A stretch of DNA of 64,000 nucleotides, taken from positions 1,550,001-1,614,000 of the forward strand of contig NW_024103441.1 in assembly GCF_003945595.2 (NCBI RefSeq), given 5' to 3'. The notes beneath the pieces are model-generated. The model searched no databases. It was not told the DNA's origin and saw only the letters and a list, made by a program, of their open reading frames with translations. Position 1 is the stretch's first letter; each line of letters opens with the position of its first letter. This document shows, piece by piece, positions 50,901 to 59,900 of the stretch. The translations under genes were made by a program, and so were the position numbers. Source of the stretch: Pipra filicauda. Its lineage: Eukaryota > Chordata > Aves > Passeriformes > Pipridae.

Positions 50901-53900
50901 TGAATTCCCTCTCTCATTTTATTGTCCTGTCACTCAGCACTGTGGATACCTCTGCAGTGCTTCACAGACAGCTTTTATTTGCACTATTCTTACCTCTTTT
51001 GTATCAACAGCACATTTTGTCACATCAGCATTCACATCCTTTCCATGCCCCACAATAACAAACAATGCAGGTTCCACCAGTTCCACTGGAGCTCCACCAG
51101 TAACCTAGTTACTAATCACCCAGGGCCATTATTCCTATTCTTTGTTTCCTGTCTTTTAATCAATTATTAATCCACGGGAAGATCCTCCTTCTCATCCTGT
51201 GACAGCTTAATTGCTTTATGAGCCTCTGTCAAATCTTTTTTGGAAATCTAAGCCTGCCATGGAAAACCCAACCATCCTATTCAGATGGTCTCTGGCTTCT
51301 CCCAGCCTGCTCACAGCATTGGAGCCTGACCTGCTCTGCCAAAGCCATGCCCATGTCTGGCCCCTGGATATTGCATTTGTCCACACGTCATCCAGTAATT
51401 CTACTCTTTGCTATGGGTTTGTGTTGCAGTTTCACAGTTTGTCTGGTGAGGAAGCCCAGACAAACCACTCTCTCCTTGGATGCCTTCAACAAACCCCTGT
51501 CAGCACCCAGACCTGAGAGCAGCAGGTGTGAGCAACGTGTTATGCACTGTACTGGGGGTGTACACACTGTACTGGGGGTGTACACACTGTACTGAGGGTG
51601 TACACACTGTACTGAGGGTGTACACACTGGACTGGTGGTGTACATACACACTGTACTGAGGGTGTACACACTGTACTGAGGGTGTACACACTGTACTGGT
51701 GGTGTACACACTGGACTGGGGGTGTACACACTGGACTGAGGGTGTACACACTGGACTGGTGGTGTACATACACACTGTACTGAGGGTGTACACACTGGAC
51801 TGAGGGTGTACACACTGTACTGAGGGTGTACACACTGGACTGGTGGTGTACACACTGTACTGAGGGTGTACACACTGGACTGAGGGTGTACACACTGTAC
51901 TGAGGGTGTATACACTGTACTGATGGTGTACACACTGGACTGGTGGTGTACACACTGGACTGGTGGTGTACACACTGGACTGAGGGTGTACACACTGGAC
52001 TGGTGGTGTACACACTGGACTGGTGGTGTACACACTGTACTGAGGGTGTACACACTGGACTGGTGGTGTACACACTGGACTGGTGGTGTACACACTGGAC
52101 TGGTGGTGCAGCACCTCATACCTGACCTCTGCCATGGCCCAGGCACTGCTGCTGCTCACAGGGTTTGCTGCAACCACCAAATCCCAGAACAGTCCACCTT
52201 GGGAGGGTCCTTAAAGCTGCCATGGGCAGGGACACCTTCCACTAGCCCAGGTGGCTCCAAGCCCCATCCAACCCGGCCTTGGACACTTCCAGGGATCCAG
52301 GGGCAGCCACAGCTTCTCTGGGCGAAGGAAATAACAGAGGAAAAATGCGAAGTGTGGACAGTCAGGCAGCCATGGCTGAACAGCCACAGCGCTGATGCCG
52401 GGCAGGAGGGAACAAGGAGAGGAGAAGTGAGCTGTGCCTCGGCTCTGTCCACGGGCAGAACACAGACAGGAGAGCAGTCAAAAGAAAACTGTTGCTAAAC
52501 ACTTAACGTTGATGTCTGTGGGACTTTCCTTTTCCAAGTCCCTCCTTTCACAAGGATTTGTGATTTATTGCCTCGCTGCTCCATCCCTGGGCTTTGAAAG
52601 CACGATTCTGCACGAGTTTAAACTATATTTATATTTATTTTTTTGTTATCGCTTTTTTTATTATTGCTATAGAAAATATTTGCTGGAAATATGTTGCAGC
52701 TATTACAAGGTCATAAAAAAGAGGAGATTTATGTATTTCTATCATTTCAAATAGTCTGTCAGAAAGTATCAGTCGTGCTAAGTGTAAGACTGCTGGATTC
52801 CAGCGTTCCCTCTGCCAGCACATGGGCAGCAGATGGAGGAACTAAAATAGCTCAGTGTGGAGGCTCCTTGGGTGCTGGCTGGGAGGAGGGAAACCGAGGC
52901 AATGCCTCGTCCTCCCAGGGAGGCTTGGGGGAACCCCAGCTCCCAGTCAGTGCTGGACACGGCCCCTGGCCCAGGACCATAAACCAAAAGGGCTGAGGGA
53001 GGAGCAGGATCAACCCACTGTGGAGAGCAGACAAAGTGGGAACAGAGAGAGGGCTCAGGCCTCCTTCTGTGGGATTTTTCTTAGAACATGACAGAAGGGG
53101 CAGGATTCCATTGTGTGCTTGGCAATGACAATAAAACAACAGAAAATATGTAAACAGTGAGAGAGGAACTGGCTGCAGAGCAGAATGTTTACATCTCCAA
53201 TCCTGCTGCTGTGAGGACATCTTAAATCTGTTTATCTGCTAAAAACCCCCAAAGCCCCTCAACACCTCTGAAGTGGAATAAAGATTTTATCATTACCAAT
53301 GCAAATACTGGTTAATAAATAAAGATATTTAAATAGTGAAAACAAACTTTTAACATCACACACAAGCACAAGAGGGTTTTTTCAGTCCAATCTGGTTTTC
53401 CTTAACTTGCACTGTTGTGACATTACTGAATTTTACACACAGTTATCTGCTGCTCTCCATAGAAATACAGATGGTTTTTGTAGAAATAAACAGTCATTTA
53501 TATGAAACAATTGTAAAATAGTTTATGGAAACCAGTGGTGTAATGCATTCAAATAAATGCCAGGCCCGGCTGATGGAGAGCCAAGGTGTTAAATCACACT
53601 GCTCAGGAATTCAGCTGTGGGAAACAGATAGTAAATCCAGAGTGACAGAATTTCCAGTGATGGCAAAGGTTTCTGACATCTAGTCCAGTACACAAAAACT
53701 ACAGCAGTTCAAACCTATTTTACTTAACACTACCTTGACAGCCAGTGAAATTAAAGAATTTAGTCAAAAGCCCCTTAAAAAGAAACAAACACTTCATTTC
53801 TGGATTGCTTTTCTGTGGAACAGCAAACGTGCAGCATGGCCAGCAGCAAACCAGGCTGTGCATAGCACCAACAGAAGAATTTTATTTAATTGCCACGTTA

Positions 53901-56900
53901 GCAATTAACTACGCATTAGCTATATGTAGCTGTAAATAAAGCTGAGAGGAGACAAAATCATCATGTGGTAAAGCACCTACAGCAGAAACACAACACAGAG
54001 ATTTTGTTTTAACTCCCAGCTCTGGGAGGGGAGGCAGAGGGCAGTGAATGCTCCCACGCCCTGGCCATGGGCACCTGCAACGGGCCCCAACAGGGCCATC
54101 CTGGGGCTCAGCCTCGGGTGGGCATTCAGGACACATCAGCACGAGGCCTCTCCTCACTGCCTGGGTTATCAAGTGACAAAGGTGCTTTTCCCTGGCCAAG
54201 GACAGATCTGCAGCTCAGGGCAGCACAGCCACCCAGACGAGGCACTTGAGGGTTCACAAAATCCAAGCAGTGCCCATAAAGATGCCAGGTACCAGCACAG
54301 GCTCCGTTCATCACCGTGGATGAAACAAACACAAAAGTCTGTCACCCAAACACTGAGCTGCACAATTTAAAATATCACATAAATTACAGCATTACTACCA
54401 ATCCAGAAGAACCAATAACTGTACGATTTCAATACCAACAGCTCCAAAATAGACTTTGTTCAATGTTTCACTTTTGTTTCGGAGGCCAGGCATGAAAAAT
54501 TCCCCTCACCCATCCAGGCTGATGTCCAGCCCCCCAGCAGCCCAAAGCATGGGCTAACGAGCCGTTGCTATTCTGAACAACTATTCAAACTTTATTCCCA
54601 TGCACACCAACACCCCTGACCCCGGCACGCCCGGGTCTGCTCAGCGTCAGCAGCCTGGGGAGAACGGGCTTGTGGAATAAATCATCCCCACTGCAGAGCA
54701 GAGCTGGAGTTTGGAGGCAGAAGGAAACCATTCCCAGCTCTCTCCACTCCAAGGGGCTCACCCTGCACATCCATCCTGCTGCGGGAATTATCCCACAAAA
54801 ACGAGCCGTGAGCAACCCTTCCCTTCCCAGAGGAATGGCCAGCAGTGAGCACAGAGCCAAGCCCAGCTCTGGGACTCCTGGGCACAGGGTGCTGAGTGTG
54901 GACATGGGGGGCCCGACCTGGAGGAACCAGGCAGCTCCTGACCCCCACGGCACCGCGGAGTGGGGAGGAGGCAGGAGCAACGGGGCTGTGCCTTCCACTC
55001 ACACCTGGGCAGGGACCTGAGCAAGGATCTGCAAATACTGGTGTTCTCTTTAATGTAAATCCTGCTGATATAAACAGCTTAGTGCAAGGAAATCCAGGAT
55101 TGTTGAAGTATTTCCAGGTAAAGCCATTCATAACTGGGGCACCAGGCTCCACAGGGATGCTGTAATGATCCAAAACAAAGCACTTGGAGCCAGAGAAACT
55201 CACAACTACCATTAAGCAGAAAAGCATGCATGTGAACACAAGGAAATACAAATTAATTGGCTTTTCACTGTCACAGATGCTGGGGCTTCCATCCCGGAAA
55301 GAGTCAGAGCCAACATATGCATCGCCTACTCGAACATATTTACTTTTAAATTTAAACTCCTCAGTTACCATCACTCCATGACAGTATCAAAATTTAATGA
55401 CAGTTTATCCTAACTGTAGTTTATCTCTTAAAAATGCTTTAATCACAGGGCTGTGTTTTTACATAGTTTCTTTTATCTTCTTAATTCTCCTTTTTAAAAT
55501 TTATGAATAAATACATATATGTGCAATCAAAATACACACACATCTCCCTTCCCAGACATTTCTTTTTGTCCCATTCCCCTTCCAACAAGACGGGATGAAG
55601 AAGGAAAACCCCAGCGAGACCCATGGCTCCTCCAGAAACTATTTTGGAACAGTTTAAGTCATGAAATTTGACATTAGAAGTGGTGCTGACCCTGACACGT
55701 CAGAAGGTGAATTTTCAGACACAGCTCAGGTCCCTCCTCCCCGGCTGCTCCCCCAGCAAAGATGAGCCCTAAGCAGAACTCCTCATCTGAGAGTCCAAGT
55801 TCTGAGGGATAACTTAAACTCTGGGTGAACAAATCTTAACCACAGGAATAATCAAGCCCCACAAACCCTGGGTCTGTAACAGCCTGTGCTCCCAGGAACC
55901 TTTCCCTGGTCTTGGCAGCTGTAATTCCTCTGATTCTGGTCTAGAGACTAAAATATGATACGGAGACTGATTTTTATGTCCTATTCCTGTTTCTTGAAAC
56001 TTTCTCTTTCCTTATTATCCAGCTTCCTGTGGCAGTGGGATAATACACTTAAACAGACCAGGAAGATTATTTTAGACTATTTTTGGTCACTTTACACATT
56101 TTAAAGAATGCAAAAAGCAATGGTTGACAGCTGTTAGGAACTTGAATGTTATTGCAAAGCAGCTGTTTTCATTTATAGAAAAAGTATTAGTCTTTCTCCA
56201 AACTCACAGAACACTGAGCTAATAACTCTCCCTCTAACCTACGGAAAATACAGGTCACGTCTGTGCAATGTTGGCAGAAGGTTTTGTTTATAACAATTAA
56301 ACTTGTAGAGCATTTTGTTCTTAAAAGGACTGAGCCTTTCTGGTCCGGGGATGTTTGCAGTTGGAGGCAGCTATTAAATAATAATCAGTAGCATGTTCAC
56401 CCTGCAAAGAATTTCTACCTAAAATCAGACATGATTAATCAGTTGAGACTTCTCTGTTCACAAGAAATTTCAGATGAAGAGAGGCTGACACGGACCAGGA
56501 ACAGGCAGGATTATTCCAACATTTCAGCATTTTATGTTCAGTTTTGTCTCTCATCTCCTTCTAAGAACATTTGGTTTTTATATAATGACATAGATGCTTA
56601 ATTTGTTTGAAAACAAAGCCTCTGCACACATTCTCTCTGCATTCTTATTTTCTTTACATTAGTATTTATAGTCCATTCAGTTGAGCTCTGGAGGAGAAGG
56701 CAACTGGCATCCCAGGGAATGTGTTTGTTGAAGAGCAGCGGGAATGAGACAGCTCACAGGCAGGGAGATAACTTCCAAGTGTACACATAGTTCCTGCACA
56801 TATTTAATTTGAGAATCACCATGGCATCAAGACACATGAGGTATCAAGGATGAAGTCATCATCTCTCTTATGTTCTTAATATCGTAATCCATGCAAACAT

Positions 56901-59900
56901 ATTTTATAGGGAATGCTGAATGCAGGCTTCAGTGCAGACATAAAAAGCCTGATAAGATCTCCTTGCCTGCTGCACCCCGTGGGCTGCTGTCAGCCCCAGC
57001 CTCAGCTGAGCCGTGGGATGGGAGCACAGGGCTTTGTGTTCCACCTGGGAAACACTGTGCCTTCCCTGGGCCAACTGAGCCTTCCCTGGGCCAACTCAGC
57101 CCTCCCAAAAAGCAGGATTTAAAATGCACATCTACCACAAACCAAATCCCTTATGTGTTAATGGGGGTGTTAATACACCTGAGTGTTGGTGAAAGTAAGA
57201 CCACCAGATTCATTGCCCAGGAAAATCATTTCCCAATAAAGCAAATCAAGTTCTAGGGATAATGGTGTTTCACAGTTCTGCAACATGATCTGTACAACCC
57301 ACAAAACTTCCTCTGCCAAGCCCGAGGCTGGGATTTTTAAGCATGCCTAACAGCTACTTGCTCCAGGACTTATTGAGACTGTAACTAATCTCTGGGGAGC
57401 AGAATTATATCAAATACTAAAACACCCAGATCTCACTTCTAGAACAGCTTTTCAGGACTTGGTTATTACAGCTGCCCAAAATCCAGACAGCACCGTATCC
57501 GACATTTTCACTGATGAATTCCGGGAGAGCGGGAAGTTCTTACGCTCCCCATCTCCAGCAGGTGACTCTCCTTCTGCAGATCTGCCACACTGAGGAGAGA
57601 TTTTACATTTACACTACTGGCTGCTGGAGTGCTCAGAGCAGCTGTCTCCAGGAGATGCAGGCACAGCAGGATTATACACAACAATCCTTGAACTACCTGT
57701 GGACACCGGGGTTCTCCAGGGGCTGATATCCCAGCACCTCAGCACTGCCAGGCCCATGCCAAGCCCAGCCAGGTCCCTGCAGCACTGATGGAGCTTCCAG
57801 TTCTCCTCCCACAGTCCTGCCCACCGTGGCTGGGGCACTGCTCTGTCCTCAGGCACCTTCTCTCTCATTCAGGCTATTTTCAGAAAACCCTCTCACACAA
57901 GTGATTCCTGAGCCCCCTTCATGGTGGTCCATCCCAGATTAGACCAGTCTCCTCTAGGAGCTCATCCCACAACCAGGAGTGTTTTATTTCCAGCCATGCC
58001 ATAAAATATGCCTGTGCAATACACACTGCTGAGCAGGCAATAGGTTAAACAAATTGATGATAAAGTATTCGACTTCGTTAGTTTTCATTACCATAAGAAA
58101 ACATCAATTACATTTTCTATTTTATGAGTGTACACAGGGGAATCCATTACAGTAAGCGAGAGGTTATATGACTCTTTCTGCTGCCTCTTTCCTCAGCAAA
58201 AAGAACAGTTTGTTTTTAAAGCCAGTGACACCAGCCCAGAGGAAGGCAAGGCACACCGGCATATCTGCATAGACAGCTCCTATCCTGATTTATCCAGCCT
58301 GGCTCCAACTAATTAAACATCTGCCTCAACGATTTCCTCTGCAGATTTATCTTCTCCAGTATGCAGCACTAACTGGTTGTTAGAGGATTTTCCCTAACTT
58401 GCAGCCATTCCCATGTACTTCTCCCAGTTGGTTATTTGGGAGCACGGCAGGAGATGATCCAGCATTCCCATTAACCTCCCACGGCTGCCTGTGGTGGGAT
58501 GGGTCACCAGGCTCCCACAGCCCTGCTTCAGGACCACCACATCCTCTGGGAAAGGACTCGGGGCCATGGCTCTCTCAGCTACAAAACATCCAGGTTATTT
58601 CACCACCCACGTTTCCCCTTGACTGACTCAAAAATTATTATTTAAAAATGGCCAGAGTTCATATGTCAAAAGCCTTGAGACACTAAGAAAGGAAAATTGC
58701 AAGGAACGTGGAATAGTTTGAACGGTTTGCAATAATTCTATCTAAACAGAGCTAGGCACAGTCAGAATATTGCTTCCATTTTTTCAGGTGCCTTTCTATG
58801 AAGCAAAGGTTGTATCCCACTTCTGTCTCCTACTAACCTGTATCTTCCTGCAACAAATAATCTTTACTGGCTGAATAAAGTATTTAGGTGAAACTAATCT
58901 AATGTTTTAGCCCTGGTCATGCTGAACAAACCCTTCCTAACTGTACAACAGGAATTCCTCAAATTCTTCCTCACCCAAAATAGCCAACCTAGGTTTGCAC
59001 TTTCCTATCAACTTAGGACCAGTTTGAAAAATGTCCTGTAAGTCAGTGGTGAAAACAGGTCAGAAAGCAACTGCTTCTACCAGTGCCTGAAAACAGCACA
59101 AGCTGTAACAATAATACATTAATTTGTCCTGGGAGGGCTGGTCTGGAGGCCCATTGAAAACAGGCAGAAAAGCTCATGGGCATTTCAGCTTTATTTAACT
59201 ATTCCAAAAACTTTAAATAAACACGTTCAGTCTATTTTTGGTAACGACTTTTTAAAAATCAGAACAATCAGCTTTAAAGGAAGCATTGCTGAGTGAGGAG
59301 AAATGCTTCTCCTAAATTATGTCTTATCTTTTATTCAGAACTTTGACATCCTAATCCACTGCTTAATAATGACCTGAACCACCCTGGCACAGGCCCGTGC
59401 TGTGCTAATGGTCTGATCTGCAATTCCATTTATCCCTGCATCTCCCAGTGAAAGTGAGAGGCACATCCTCTCCAATTACAAAGAATCTGGTGGTAGATGA
59501 GGAACAATGACAAAATCTTTTCCTACTCCTGCTCCAGTCTCTCTGTGTGCACGGTGGTGGCATCCTGGGTTCTCCCTGCCCTCAGCCCAGCAGCATTCCC
59601 AGCTCAGGGCAGATGGGGCCTGCCTGGATCCAGAGGGCTGTGTGGGCAGGACCCCTCTGTGCACACAGCTGCAAGTGCTGCTGCTTTTAAGATGACAGTA
59701 AGATCCTCCTTAGCCCCCCTGCCCCCCAAGCCTGATAAATCACACTTGTGAGTAAGGGAAGTAATGGAGAATAAGGGAAGTTTTGGATAAGGGAAGACAA
59801 TTCTAATAAAAATTTCTGATTTACCAATTTAACACACAAATACCTGATCTGAGGAGGCCCTTCAGCCACGTGCCAGTATCACAGGGCAGTTCCAATAACA

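Noticed and set aside
51388..52180. Open frames of 177-252 codons with Cys/Val/Tyr-rich repeats on the - strand
   Set aside because: They are produced by the 20-bp minisatellite, which lacks stop codons in all three - strand frames. The repeat peptide is a by-product, not a repeat protein.
54585..54998. Downstream continuation of the nested ORF and an overlapping 137-codon frame
   Set aside because: Past the donor at 55004 the translation becomes the Gly/Pro/Ser-rich type typical of GC-rich noncoding DNA here. Only the upstream part is kept as a candidate.
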